The position numbers and the translations under genes were made by a program. This document shows, in pieces, positions 7,654 to 16,580 of a stretch of 64,000 nucleotides of DNA. The first letter of the stretch is position 1; every line of letters starts with the position of its first letter. Source of the stretch: Paludibacteraceae bacterium (GTDB taxonomy: Bacteria; Bacteroidota; Bacteroidia; Bacteroidales; Paludibacteraceae). The notes under the pieces are model-generated. The model did no database searches. It saw only the letters and a list, made by a program, of their open reading frames with translations, and had not been told where the DNA came from. The stretch spans positions 1 to 64,000 of the forward strand of contig JAFSQV010000069.1 in NCBI GenBank assembly GCA_017446455.1. The letters are read 5' to 3'.

Positions 7654-10266
7654 ATGAAAAAACATCTATTCTTCGGAGTGATTTTGGCGGCGATGATCGC
7701 TTTGCCGAATGCTCTGCAAGCGCAATCCACGGAGGGCACGGATTTCTGGGTGACCCTGATGCGTGGTGATGACGGTCAGTATCAGGATCTGCTGCTCACT
7801 TTCTCGGCGAACAATGCTACCAAAGTGTATGTTGAGAACAAAGAGACCGGGTATCGTGACACGGTCGAAGTGGGAGACAACGACATTAAGCAGTTGAACC
7901 TCAATGCCCATGAAGAGTCGTGCTACGTGACGGACTTGCAGGAGGAGACTCCGGTGTTCCGTGCGCTGCATGTGACGTCAGACAAGCCTATCTCGCTGAT
8001 TGCGGCAAATTACAAGAACAAGTCTTTCGACGTAGCATCTATTTTGCCTACGCGCGCGCTCTTGAGCGAGTACCGCATTCAATGCTACACGCCTCATGAT
8101 CATGAGAACAATAACCAGGGTAGTCATTTTGCTATCGTAGCCGCTGATGACAACGTGGTAGTAGACATTACTCCTACAGCTGCCACCAACACAGGTAAAC
8201 CTGCCGGCACGCTCTTCACGACCGACACGTTAAAGAGAGGTCAGGTTTATTACGTATGGACGGGAGCCAAGGCCGGTCTCAGTGCTGATTTTACCGGCAC
8301 AGAGGTAAAAGCCCGCAATGGCAAGAAGATTGCTGTATTCAACGGTAACTCGCACACCAATATTCCTACGGTCCGCGACCGAGACCACGTTTATTCGCAA
8401 GCCATGCCGATCAACTATTGGGGACGCCGCTTTGCGATCACTTCTTCGCTGACGACCATTGACAATCAGGCAGCCGGCACGTATTGGGAGCGTATCGATA
8501 AGATTCGTATACAGGCATTAGTGGACAGCACCGTAGTAAAACTCGATGGCAACACGATTCATGTCTTCAGTTTTGAAGATGGCAATGACGAGGACAAAAA
8601 ACACTTCTTCGAGTTTGACTTCGGAGCCAAAGACGGTATGACCAATTATGACGGAGACGGCCACACGTGGTATGACGGCGTGAGCCATTTCATTGAGACC
8701 TCTTGCCCCTGCGCGGTGCACCTGTTTATGACCAGTAACCGCTATGACCATAAGAGCGGTAAGTACTGCAATGGAGACCCCTCGGAGATCTGGGTGAACC
8801 CGATCGAGCAGAAGATTAAGGAGTTGACCTTCGGTACGTTCGAGACCCAACAGGTAAAGGACCATTTCATTAATATCATCACGACTAAAGACAACGTAGC
8901 TTCTGTTCGATATGACGGCGACGACATATCCGGTCTCTTCCAAGATTTGAACGGCAATAGCGAATATGCTTATGCGCGTTTGACGAACGTAAGTAGCGCT
9001 CGCGCGCATACCTTGGTTTCCGACTCCGGATTCATCGCTCACGTGTATGGTTTTGGCGAGAAAGAGAGTTATGGATATCCTGCCGGCGGTAACACACGCG
9101 ATTTGTCGGCGACGTTGTATATCGATGACAAGCCTTACTCTGCGGAGGGTGACAACCTTCTCTGCGGAGACAAGAGTGTGCTGTTCGAGTGCCGTTTGGA
9201 TTACGAGCCGGACAGTATATACTGGTTCTTCGGTGATGGCGCAGACACCTTGCTGATCGGCGTAGATTCCATTCGTCACTTCTACGATGTAGGTGACCGC
9301 GGAAATGTGAACTATGAGGCGTATGTGAAGATCTTCCGCGAGATTGGTTCGCACGACGATGACTGCTTTGAGTGGACCGACTACGACTACGATAGTATTC
9401 ATTTCCACGTGAATGTCGGCATGCCGAAGATTGAGGTAAAGCGTTTGGAGATCCCGCGTTGTATCCCGCTGGGAACGGATACGGACATCAAGATCATCTT
9501 AGACAACCCCGCCGAAGTGGATCTGACGAGCGACAGCGTAAAGATCACCTTATCGCCTGAAGCGCTTCTGGCCGGATTTAAGGAAGAGGAGATACATATT
9601 CAGGGCGATACGATGATCATCGTGCATGTACCGGCCGACACGCCGGATCGCACGCCGTATAAGATGCATATCCATATTGGTTCGGAGTGCGAGTCTACCG
9701 TCTTCGACAAGGATATCGAATTCCACATGGAATACGCGATCAAACAGTTAGAGCAGCGCTACAACAACGTGCTGGGTCTGATTGCAGAGAAATACATCGG
9801 CAAGACGCTGAGCGAGTATGTATGGCTGCACGACGGCGACACCGTATTCAACCAGCAGTCGAGTGTGCTCTACTTGGACGAGACCGATCCGCAGACGAGC
9901 GGCGAGTACTATGTTTGCTACACTGTGAAAGAAGAGGGCAAAGAGGAGTTTAGAGAATGTACCTGTCCGGTGACCTTCGATCCGAACGGCAAGGGTCATT
10001 CCTTCGATCCGGATGTGGACAACCTGACCGTCTCAGGTTCGGTGGCTATCAAAGGTAACACGGCCTTCGTCAATGCCGATTGGCAAGGCAAGACCGATAT
10101 CGAGTGCTACGCACAATGGATCAGCGTCAGCGGTACGGCCAGCGAGAAATACGATATCCCGGATGGCGGACGCGCTATTCCTACTCCGACAGAGAACGGA
10201 TTCTATATCCTGCGCGTGGTAACAGACGGCGCCGGTCGTAGTTTCAAAATCTATATTAACCATTAA
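7654..10266 (+). CDS. Secreted IgGFc-binding-domain protein, paralog 1
   Basis: An 870-residue secreted protein with signal peptide MKKHLFFGVILAAMIALPNALQA. Directly after it comes STEGTDFWVTLMRGD, then an IgGFc-binding-like domain over about residues 90-420, with landmarks FDVASILPTRAL, VVDITPTA, GTLFTTDTLKRGQVYYV and ATCP-like IETSCPCAVHLFM. PKD-like material (WFFGDGADTLL) and further beta domains follow. The end, GFYILRVVTDGAGRSFKIYIN, looks like a full type A sorting domain of type IX secretion. A paralog lies at 12703. TAATTTTG at 7606-7613 is a possible -7 element, but no -33 partner is seen at the usual distance. The ligand is unknown; the family name does not prove antibody binding. 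Confidence 0.8.
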   Translation: MKKHLFFGVILAAMIALPNALQAQSTEGTDFWVTLMRGDDGQYQDLLLTFSANNATKVYVENKETGYRDTVEVGDNDIKQLNLNAHEESCYVTDLQEETPVFRALHVTSDKPISLIAANYKNKSFDVASILPTRALLSEYRIQCYTPHDHENNNQGSHFAIVAADDNVVVDITPTAATNTGKPAGTLFTTDTLKRGQVYYVWTGAKAGLSADFTGTEVKARNGKKIAVFNGNSHTNIPTVRDRDHVYSQAMPINYWGRRFAITSSLTTIDNQAAGTYWERIDKIRIQALVDSTVVKLDGNTIHVFSFEDGNDEDKKHFFEFDFGAKDGMTNYDGDGHTWYDGVSHFIETSCPCAVHLFMTSNRYDHKSGKYCNGDPSEIWVNPIEQKIKELTFGTFETQQVKDHFINIITTKDNVASVRYDGDDISGLFQDLNGNSEYAYARLTNVSSARAHTLVSDSGFIAHVYGFGEKESYGYPAGGNTRDLSATLYIDDKPYSAEGDNLLCGDKSVLFECRLDYEPDSIYWFFGDGADTLLIGVDSIRHFYDVGDRGNVNYEAYVKIFREIGSHDDDCFEWTDYDYDSIHFHVNVGMPKIEVKRLEIPRCIPLGTDTDIKIILDNPAEVDLTSDSVKITLSPEALLAGFKEEEIHIQGDTMIIVHVPADTPDRTPYKMHIHIGSECESTVFDKDIEFHMEYAIKQLEQRYNNVLGLIAEKYIGKTLSEYVWLHDGDTVFNQQSSVLYLDETDPQTSGEYYVCYTVKEEGKEEFRECTCPVTFDPNGKGHSFDPDVDNLTVSGSVAIKGNTAFVNADWQGKTDIECYAQWISVSGTASEKYDIPDGGRAIPTPTENGFYILRVVTDGAGRSFKIYINH

Positions 10267-10286
10267 TCATCAAGGAGGACACAGAT

Positions 10287-12623
10287 ATGAAGAACGAAGT
10301 TAATCGTGCCTCATGGGCTAAGAAGAATATTTTTCAATACGTACTGATTGCCAGTGTTGCTCTTAGTTTGACCTGCGCTCCTGCAGCTGTTTATGCTATG
10401 CCGGAACCGGCTCCTGCGGCACAGACCGCACAACAGAAAGCGGCTGAGCAGAAGAAGAAAGAAGCAGAGAAAAAGAAGAAAGAGGCCGAGAAAGCCAAAG
10501 CACAAAAAGAGAAAGAGAAAGCCAAAGCAGCGGCTGCCAAGGAGAAAGAGAAAGCAAAAGCTGCTGCAGCCAAGCAACGCGAGGCGGAGCAACGCCAGCG
10601 TGATAATGAGAAGGCCAAAGCTGCTGCCGCAAAAGCCAATGAGCAGAAGAAAGCTGCCGCTGCAAAGGCCAATGAGCAGAAGAAAGCGGCTGCTGAAAAG
10701 GCTGCTGAAAAAGCGCAGGCACAGCGCGATAAAGAGGCTGCTGAGCGCGCAAAAGTAGCGGCACAACGCGAAGAGGCGAAACTCAAGAAAGAGGCGGAGA
10801 TCAAAGCAAAAGAAGAGAAAGCTATTCGCGACTATGAGAAATACCAAGAGAGTCTGGAGAATCCCAAACCGGAGGTTATCTCGCTCTTTAACCTCGGTAT
10901 TCGCGCCGGCTACTCGGCTCTCATGGATAAGATTCAGCCGTCTGCAGATGGTTCGCTCTGGGGATCCGGAACCCTCAACCAAAGCAACGCCTTGCAACAA
11001 CTCAAGGGCGGCGGAGGTGTCGGTTTGAACCTCACGTATAATCTCGAGTACGAGCATTTCCTGTTCGAGACCGGTTTGGACTTCCGCTTCCTCAACTCGA
11101 CCTCGACCTATGGTTTTGACGCGTCACGTACGGACTTGACGTACGGCGCAAGATACGACTACCTGTTCGACAAACTCACGGAGAGCCGTAATATGATGCA
11201 GATCGGTGTGCCGGTGATGTTCGGTGCGCAGTTCAGCCGCTATTACTTCCTGGTGGGTGCAAAAGTCTATTACTCGCTGTGGAACACCTACAGCCAGAGC
11301 GGTCGCTACGACATCGTTGTGACCGATCCGATGTATGTAGAGCCTTACGGCATGGGCATCCATGAGCTGAACGGACAGACCAACCAGAAGATCCAGTTCA
11401 AGCAACCGGACGTAAGCCTTGCAGCCGAGTTCGGTATTGACCTCGACGAGTGGTTGCAAGCTCAGCCGAGCAACAGCAAGGAAGCAAAGAAAAAACGTCA
11501 GGCCGTCAAACCCGGTCAGCGTCAGCCTTTCGGTCGCGAGCACGTGCACTATCGTGTAGCGTTGTTCGCAGAGTACGGCGTGCTGAATATCAACAATACG
11601 CCTGCGGCGAACCCCGTTGAGTTCGCCACCAACGACGTGCTTGTTCAGCGCAGCAATACGATGCTCGCCATGAACGGCAACAGCAAACTGAACACGCTCT
11701 TCGTGGGCGCGAAATTCACCATTCAGTTTGAGGTTCCGGGTAAGAAAGCCCGTCCTGTTCCGCCGCCTCCTGCATACGCTATCTACAGCGTAGTGGATGA
11801 GCGCACGAACGAACCGCTGCCGACGGCTCTCGTAGAGACACGTGATACGGAGTCCGGAAAGATCGCGCTGCGCGAGAAGCAGATCGGTCCGAAGGGCTTA
11901 CGCCAGAAACATGCTCTGGGTAACTTCACAGTGAATGCCAAAGCAGAGAACTTCTACCCTGCTTCGCAACAATTCACCATCGACGAGGTAGGTTCGACCC
12001 AATACGTGACCATCGCCCTCAAGCACCTGCCGGTACTGCGCGTACGCGTGTTCAATAAGGAGACCGGTATGGCTGTTCCGGCTACGGTACAGATTCTCAA
12101 GGCGAATGCCGCAGAGCCCGCTTACAGCCTGGCTACCGACTCGACGACCGGCACAACGAGCAAGATGCTCGAGGAAGGTCCGCAGTACTCGATCCATATT
12201 GCGCAGATAGGCTACGACACACTCGATATGCCGATCGCCAATATCGGCGACTCGATGAATATCGCACTGTCGCCGGTTAAGAAAGGCGAGGTATTCATCG
12301 TGAAGAACCTGTATTTTGCGACGAACAAGACGCGCATCCTCAGTCGTTCGGAAGAGGCACTCCAAGCCCTGTACATGTACCTGGCTCGCAACCCGCAAGT
12401 ACGTATCAAGATTGTCGGTCACACCGATAACGTAGGTAAGGATGCGGCGAACCAGAAGTTGTCTGACGGACGTGCCAACGAGGTGATGAAAGACCTCATC
12501 GAGCGTGGTATCGCACCGGAGCGTATGGAGGCTGAAGGTCGCGGCGAGACGCAACCTATCGACACCAACGACACCGAAGAAGGTCGTCAGAATAACCGTC
12601 GTGTAGAGATTGAGATTTTGTAA
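10287..12623 (+). CDS. OmpA-family protein with Lys/Ala coiled coil
   Basis: A 778-residue envelope protein. A long signal region ends near VYAMPEPAPAAQ. About residues 45-190 are an Ala/Lys/Glu/Gln-rich coiled coil with repeated KAAAAKANEQKK-type units. A beta-barrel-like segment follows (LGIRAGYSALMDKIQ to about 490), then a carboxypeptidase-regulatory-like region (YSVVDERTNEPLPTALVETRD). The C-terminal OmpA domain (about 665-778) has GHTDNVGKDAANQKLSDGRA, which binds peptidoglycan diaminopimelate. It therefore probably ties the outer membrane or a surface complex to the wall. AAGGAGG at 10272-10278 sits 8 nt before the ATG, 20 nt after IgGFc paralog 1, suggesting one transcript with the two IgGFc genes. 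Confidence 0.87.
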   Translation: MKNEVNRASWAKKNIFQYVLIASVALSLTCAPAAVYAMPEPAPAAQTAQQKAAEQKKKEAEKKKKEAEKAKAQKEKEKAKAAAAKEKEKAKAAAAKQREAEQRQRDNEKAKAAAAKANEQKKAAAAKANEQKKAAAEKAAEKAQAQRDKEAAERAKVAAQREEAKLKKEAEIKAKEEKAIRDYEKYQESLENPKPEVISLFNLGIRAGYSALMDKIQPSADGSLWGSGTLNQSNALQQLKGGGGVGLNLTYNLEYEHFLFETGLDFRFLNSTSTYGFDASRTDLTYGARYDYLFDKLTESRNMMQIGVPVMFGAQFSRYYFLVGAKVYYSLWNTYSQSGRYDIVVTDPMYVEPYGMGIHELNGQTNQKIQFKQPDVSLAAEFGIDLDEWLQAQPSNSKEAKKKRQAVKPGQRQPFGREHVHYRVALFAEYGVLNINNTPAANPVEFATNDVLVQRSNTMLAMNGNSKLNTLFVGAKFTIQFEVPGKKARPVPPPPAYAIYSVVDERTNEPLPTALVETRDTESGKIALREKQIGPKGLRQKHALGNFTVNAKAENFYPASQQFTIDEVGSTQYVTIALKHLPVLRVRVFNKETGMAVPATVQILKANAAEPAYSLATDSTTGTTSKMLEEGPQYSIHIAQIGYDTLDMPIANIGDSMNIALSPVKKGEVFIVKNLYFATNKTRILSRSEEALQALYMYLARNPQVRIKIVGHTDNVGKDAANQKLSDGRANEVMKDLIERGIAPERMEAEGRGETQPIDTNDTEEGRQNNRRVEIEIL

Positions 12624-12654
12624 CGGGAATATACGGATTAAAACAGGACCATCA

Positions 12655-12669
12655 CGGGACCATGTCCCG
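12655..12669 (+). repeat. Short hairpin between OmpA and IgGFc paralog 2
   Basis: CGGGAC-CAT-GTCCCG, a 6-bp stem with a 3-nt loop and no T-run, so not a terminator by itself. It may mark an mRNA processing or regulatory site. Confidence 0.5.
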
Positions 12670-12702
12670 AGAACTAAATAAAAAAAGTACAATTAGAACA
12701 AT

Positions 12703-15504
12703 ATGAAACGATTCATCAAATCGCTGACATTAGTAGCATTGTTTGCGAGTTACTGCATCCCCTCATTTGGGCAAGCTTCTACGGAGGGTAAGGAATTTTG
12801 GGCAACCTTGACCATTGGTGATAACAATGAGAATAAAAAAGAATTCAAACCTTACATTGCTATATCATCAAAGAAGGCATGTAAGGTGATAATTACCAAT
12901 CCAAGGACTGGTTATAGGAAGGAAAAAGATGTCTTAGCTAACGATTGGACTACCATCAAGGATATCCCCCTTACAGAATGGTACCCTTCTACAGATACTG
13001 ATAACTCCCACGATCCTAATTATTCCGAAAATCCATACGACAACGGCTTGCTTATTCAATCCGACGAGGATATCTCCGTTTATGTTGCAAACCGAATGAA
13101 GTATTCTTTTGATGCGTCCAATATCTTGCCTGTAACTGCACTTGGCAGCGAGTATATCACACAAGATTTCCCACCGTCGGAGCAACGTTCGGTGTTTGCA
13201 ATACTGGCAACAGAGGATGATACCAAAATTGATATTACTCCTACTGCACAAACAGTAAAAGGTAAAACCGGCACATTCCAGATCACATTACAACGTGGTG
13301 AGACTTACCAAGTAATGAGTAATTCTGAGACAGAGAGTCTATCAGGTTCGCATATTTTCGCACATGACGGAAAGAAAATCGCTGTATTTTTAGGATGCGT
13401 ACGAACTCGTATTCCTGCCGATAAAGCTGCGAGAGATTTATTGTATGAACAAGCATTCCCATTGGATTTATGGGGCACGACTTTTGTAGTCAGTCGTTCC
13501 AAAGATCGTAACGCAGACCGCGTTAGAATAACAGCAGCATACAATGATACTGAGGTTTCAATTGATGGAGTATCCGTAACAGGGAGGCCTTTGAAAGCAG
13601 GAGAGACTTTTGAATTTGAAATGTCTGACGGTACTGTTTATGCAAGCTCTGGTTCTCGTACTAAAGCACCTGCTTATGTATGCAAAAACGAAGCTGCATT
13701 TATTGAGGCGACTTGCCCGTGCGCCGTATTTTTATATGCCACAGGTCAAGATTATGATAAGCCCACATCCGGCTTGGGAGACCCCTACATGGTATGGATA
13801 AGTCCCCTAGAGCAAATGGCTTCAGAAATAACATTTGGTGCATGTCCAACAAAACAGACTCAAATCCATTATGCCAATATTATAACGAAAAAAGAAGATG
13901 TAAATTCTCTTCAACTTTTAGCGCATGAGGAGAATTTTAAAAATATAATCAGTCCTAATGATTTCACTCCTGTCCCCGGTAAATCCGATTATTGTTATGC
14001 TTTAATAAAATTAGGAACTGCGGCCGATGAAGATGCTAAACTGACCTTTACATTAAAAGGAGGGAGGTTTGTAGCACATATTTACGGCCACGGAGACCAA
14101 GAGTCATATGCATACTCCGCCGGTTCCTCAACTCTAAAAAACAGCATGCAAATCGATGGTTTTACGCTAGATGCTGACAGAACCAAAAACAAAACATTTT
14201 GCGTAAACAAGGTTCTTGAATTTACCCCCTATGCTGAAGGTAACTTTGTTGTGACCCAAATGCGTATTGATTTCGGAGATGGAGTTATATTAGACACCAT
14301 CGTTCCGGATCCACAATCACAAATAACGAATATTTCTGTATTGCATAAATATACTTCTCCCAGCTGGTATGACATAACTGCCAACTACGGAGGATACAAG
14401 AAATGTCCGCAAGGCGCTTATATTGATTTCGGCACAGTTAAGTTCTCTTTCTATGTGTCGCGTCCCGATACGATTCGTCATACCGGCAGCGACTGCGTAG
14501 ATCCGGATTATACAGGAAAAATGACTATACTCGACACTGTTCCCTACGGCTGCGATTCTATTGTCATCATCCAGAAATTCCTGCATTACAACTCAGCGTA
14601 TGACACTACGGTCTATGCCGAAGACTACTATCAGCTCGAAGATTCGGTTTATACGACCTCGACAGTTGTCAACGACACCATCCTGAACCGCGAGCTTTGC
14701 GACTCCGTCATTACATGGCATATCAACATCGTGAAGTGCCTCGGTATGCAATTTGAGAACAAGCCGGAAGAGCAAGAGATCTGTGCCGGAGACGGAAACT
14801 TGGATATTCCGTTCTCATACAATCGCGATGGCGATCACCTCAACGCCTACCTGTGCCTCGTTAAGCACGATCCTACGGCCGAATGGGGTTACCGCTTAAT
14901 TGACACGACCCTCATTGATGTGGTAGAGAAAGGCGAAGAAGGCGACCGCAAGTTGGCTTTGGTTAATCTGCCGATTAGCGAGTGGGCACCGGGCCGCTAT
15001 GTAGGTTGTATCCTCATGGAAGATGCGAATTGTAAGATCAACAAAGATGGCGTTGAGGTGCCCGCTATTGAGCAGTCCACAGCGCTGGATATCACCGTCA
15101 AATATCCGGAGGATATCATGGTCTTCCGCTTCAACAACGTCCTCGCGGTATATCAAAAGGGCTTTGGTGGCAACAAGGGCTATGACTTCGTAGCATACCA
15201 ATGGTATCTGAACGGAAATGAGATTGATAAGCAGAAGAATCCGTCTGCAGCGACCTCTATCTTCCATTCCGAAGAGATCTTCACGCCGGGCGACGAGTAC
15301 TATGTGATGCTCACGGAGAAAGGCAAAGAGCCTGTTCCTTCTTGCTCGTTCTTTGTTCCGGATAATTTGGATGACTATACTCCGAAACAGGATGTCGAGA
15401 CCCAGGATGCTAATCCGCAAGCCAGCAAGAAGGTTATCAACAGTCGTATCTGCGTCGAGTTTGACGGACGCACGTACGACATGTACGGTCAGCGCGTGAA
15501 ATGA
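12703..15504 (+). CDS. Secreted IgGFc-binding-domain protein, paralog 2 (mosaic)
   Basis: A 933-residue paralog of the product at 7654. A signal peptide ends near SFGQA, then STEGKEFWATLTIGD, FDASNILPVTALGSEY and KIDITPTAQTV align with paralog 1. A PKD-like segment (MRIDFGDGVILDT) and C-terminal beta domains follow. The tail is the short form, EFDGRTYDMYGQRVK, not the full sorting domain of paralog 1. Base use changes inside the gene: roughly 12703-14450 is AT-rich with many A/T third positions, whereas 14460 onward matches the GC-richer neighbours. This suggests replacement of the N-terminal part by recombination. The stop overlaps the PAP2 gene start (ATGA). Confidence 0.78.
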   Translation: MKRFIKSLTLVALFASYCIPSFGQASTEGKEFWATLTIGDNNENKKEFKPYIAISSKKACKVIITNPRTGYRKEKDVLANDWTTIKDIPLTEWYPSTDTDNSHDPNYSENPYDNGLLIQSDEDISVYVANRMKYSFDASNILPVTALGSEYITQDFPPSEQRSVFAILATEDDTKIDITPTAQTVKGKTGTFQITLQRGETYQVMSNSETESLSGSHIFAHDGKKIAVFLGCVRTRIPADKAARDLLYEQAFPLDLWGTTFVVSRSKDRNADRVRITAAYNDTEVSIDGVSVTGRPLKAGETFEFEMSDGTVYASSGSRTKAPAYVCKNEAAFIEATCPCAVFLYATGQDYDKPTSGLGDPYMVWISPLEQMASEITFGACPTKQTQIHYANIITKKEDVNSLQLLAHEENFKNIISPNDFTPVPGKSDYCYALIKLGTAADEDAKLTFTLKGGRFVAHIYGHGDQESYAYSAGSSTLKNSMQIDGFTLDADRTKNKTFCVNKVLEFTPYAEGNFVVTQMRIDFGDGVILDTIVPDPQSQITNISVLHKYTSPSWYDITANYGGYKKCPQGAYIDFGTVKFSFYVSRPDTIRHTGSDCVDPDYTGKMTILDTVPYGCDSIVIIQKFLHYNSAYDTTVYAEDYYQLEDSVYTTSTVVNDTILNRELCDSVITWHINIVKCLGMQFENKPEEQEICAGDGNLDIPFSYNRDGDHLNAYLCLVKHDPTAEWGYRLIDTTLIDVVEKGEEGDRKLALVNLPISEWAPGRYVGCILMEDANCKINKDGVEVPAIEQSTALDITVKYPEDIMVFRFNNVLAVYQKGFGGNKGYDFVAYQWYLNGNEIDKQKNPSAATSIFHSEEIFTPGDEYYVMLTEKGKEPVPSCSFFVPDNLDDYTPKQDVETQDANPQASKKVINSRICVEFDGRTYDMYGQRVK

Positions 15505-16175
15505 GAAATCTCTTTCGACAGAATGCCGTATTTATATCGCTAAGCCTGATGCTTTTGATAGCATTGGGCTTAGCCCTTTTATGCGTTGAGAAAGGCGATT
15601 TGCACCTGCTGCTCTGCGATCACCACACGCCCGCGCGCGATATATTCTATAGGTATTATACGCATATCGCGGAGTGGTTTCCGTACGTAGTATGCATCGC
15701 GATCCTGCTTTTCGGACGCCTTGGAGACGGACTGTTTGCGTCGGCCTGCCAAGCGTTCGCGGCGCTTACCACGCAGATTATCAAGCATATCCTCGTAGCT
15801 CCCCGTCCTCTCACGTGGTTCGCGGAGCACATGCCGGACGTACAATTGCCCTTAGCCGAAGGGGTGCGGATGAACTACTGGCTCTCCTTCCCGTCCGGGC
15901 ATACGACGTCTTTCTTCGCGCTCGCGTTTGCGGTGTGTATCTTATTAACTAAGAGCCCTAGGATTCCTAGTTTCCATGGGATCCTGGTTCAGTTCCTGCT
16001 CTTTTTTGCGGCCGCTTTAGGCGGGTACAGCCGTATTTATCTGAGCCAACATTTCGCGGCGGATGTGTTCGGCGGCATGCTGGTAGGATGTCTTATCCCA
16101 ATCGTATGTTATGCTATTTTTAGCCGTTATGAGGGCAAAAAATGGTATAATTATAGGGTTTTACAAAAAAAATGA
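15501..16175 (+). CDS. PAP2-family membrane phosphatase
   Basis: A 224-residue integral membrane phosphatase with the three PAP2 motifs: K95-x6-R102-P103 (KHILVAPRP), PSGH at 131-134, and SR(177-178)-x5-H184-x3-D188. Hydrophobic helices lie between them. Such enzymes remove phosphate from lipid pyrophosphates such as undecaprenyl pyrophosphate, or from lipid A or phosphatidate, at the periplasmic face; the substrate cannot be told here. About residues 150-161 (TKSPRIPSFHG) are encoded by a 9-bp-period array between motifs 2 and 3. The start overlaps the preceding stop by 4 nt, so it is translationally coupled to the IgGFc gene. Confidence 0.9.
   Translation: MRNLFRQNAVFISLSLMLLIALGLALLCVEKGDLHLLLCDHHTPARDIFYRYYTHIAEWFPYVVCIAILLFGRLGDGLFASACQAFAALTTQIIKHILVAPRPLTWFAEHMPDVQLPLAEGVRMNYWLSFPSGHTTSFFALAFAVCILLTKSPRIPSFHGILVQFLLFFAAALGGYSRIYLSQHFAADVFGGMLVGCLIPIVCYAIFSRYEGKKWYNYRVLQKK
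15950..15985 (+). repeat. 9-bp-period array inside the PAP2 gene
   Basis: Four degenerate 9-mers (TAAGAGCCC, TAGGATTCC, TAGTTTCCA, TGGGATCCT), in frame, encoding a loop between the PAP2 catalytic motifs. Confidence 0.6.
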
Positions 16176-16204
16176 CCCCTAAAGTGCATTTTTTTGCAAA
16201 AAAA

Positions 16205-16236
16205 TTTGGTCATATCAAAAAAAAGCAGTACTTTTG
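16205..16236 (+). promoter_or_regulatory. tRNA-Val promoter, extended -33 TTTGGTCA
   Basis: TTTG at 16205-16208 within TTTGGTCA, a 20-nt spacer containing AAAAAAAAGCAG, then TACTTTTG at 16229-16236. The same module recurs at 29911, 30366 (minus) and 60245 (minus). Confidence 0.8.
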
Positions 16237-16304
16237 CACTCGCTTTTTAATCGAGAGAATGTTTCTCGAGAAAAACGGTTAACTTAACCGCTTTTGAGAA
16301 GCAA

Positions 16305-16379
16305 GGGCGTTTAGCTCAGCTGGTTTAGAGCATCTGCCTTACAAGCAGAGGGTCTGCGGTTCGAATCCGTAAACGCCCA
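16305..16379 (+). tRNA. tRNA-Val (anticodon TAC)
   Basis: A 75-nt cloverleaf. The acceptor stem GGGCGTT pairs with AACGCCC (16372-16378); the D arm is GCTC/GAGC; the anticodon stem TCTGC/GCAGA holds loop CTTACAA with anticodon TAC; the T loop is TTCGAAT. The discriminator is A at 16379 and CCA is not encoded. It lies between its own promoter and a strong terminator, so it is a single-gene transcript. Confidence 0.97.
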
Positions 16380-16398
16380 CAACCCATTAAGGGTGAGA

Positions 16399-16422
16399 GA
16401 ACATCGAAAGATGTTCTTTTTT
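16399..16422 (+). terminator. Rho-independent terminator after tRNA-Val
   Basis: Stem GAACATC (16399-16405), GAAA tetraloop, GATGTTC (16410-16416), then six T. Confidence 0.9.
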
Positions 16423-16527
16423 GTTATGTATGGCTTAATCTATGCTCGCATAACCTTAATGGGGTGTGCTGGTCATAGCGTTGTCTCTGGATTACGAAGA
16501 AATCCGTAAATAAATTTCTTCCTTTTC

Positions 16528-16558
16528 TTGCTTATTCCAAAAAAAAGCAGTAATTTTG
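16528..16558 (+). promoter_or_regulatory. Promoter of cstA
   Basis: TTG (16528-16530), 20-nt spacer ending AAAAAAAAGCAG, TAATTTTG (16551-16558). The leader to the ATG at 16581 is under 20 nt. Confidence 0.75.
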
Positions 16559-16580
16559 CAGTCGCAAAATTGTTTGATGT

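Noticed and set aside
10311..11057. Leu/Phe-rich minus-strand open frame of 248 codons opposite the OmpA gene
   Set aside because: It is the antisense reading of the Lys/Ala coiled coil, which gives Leu, Phe and Cys codons; no independent evidence of coding.
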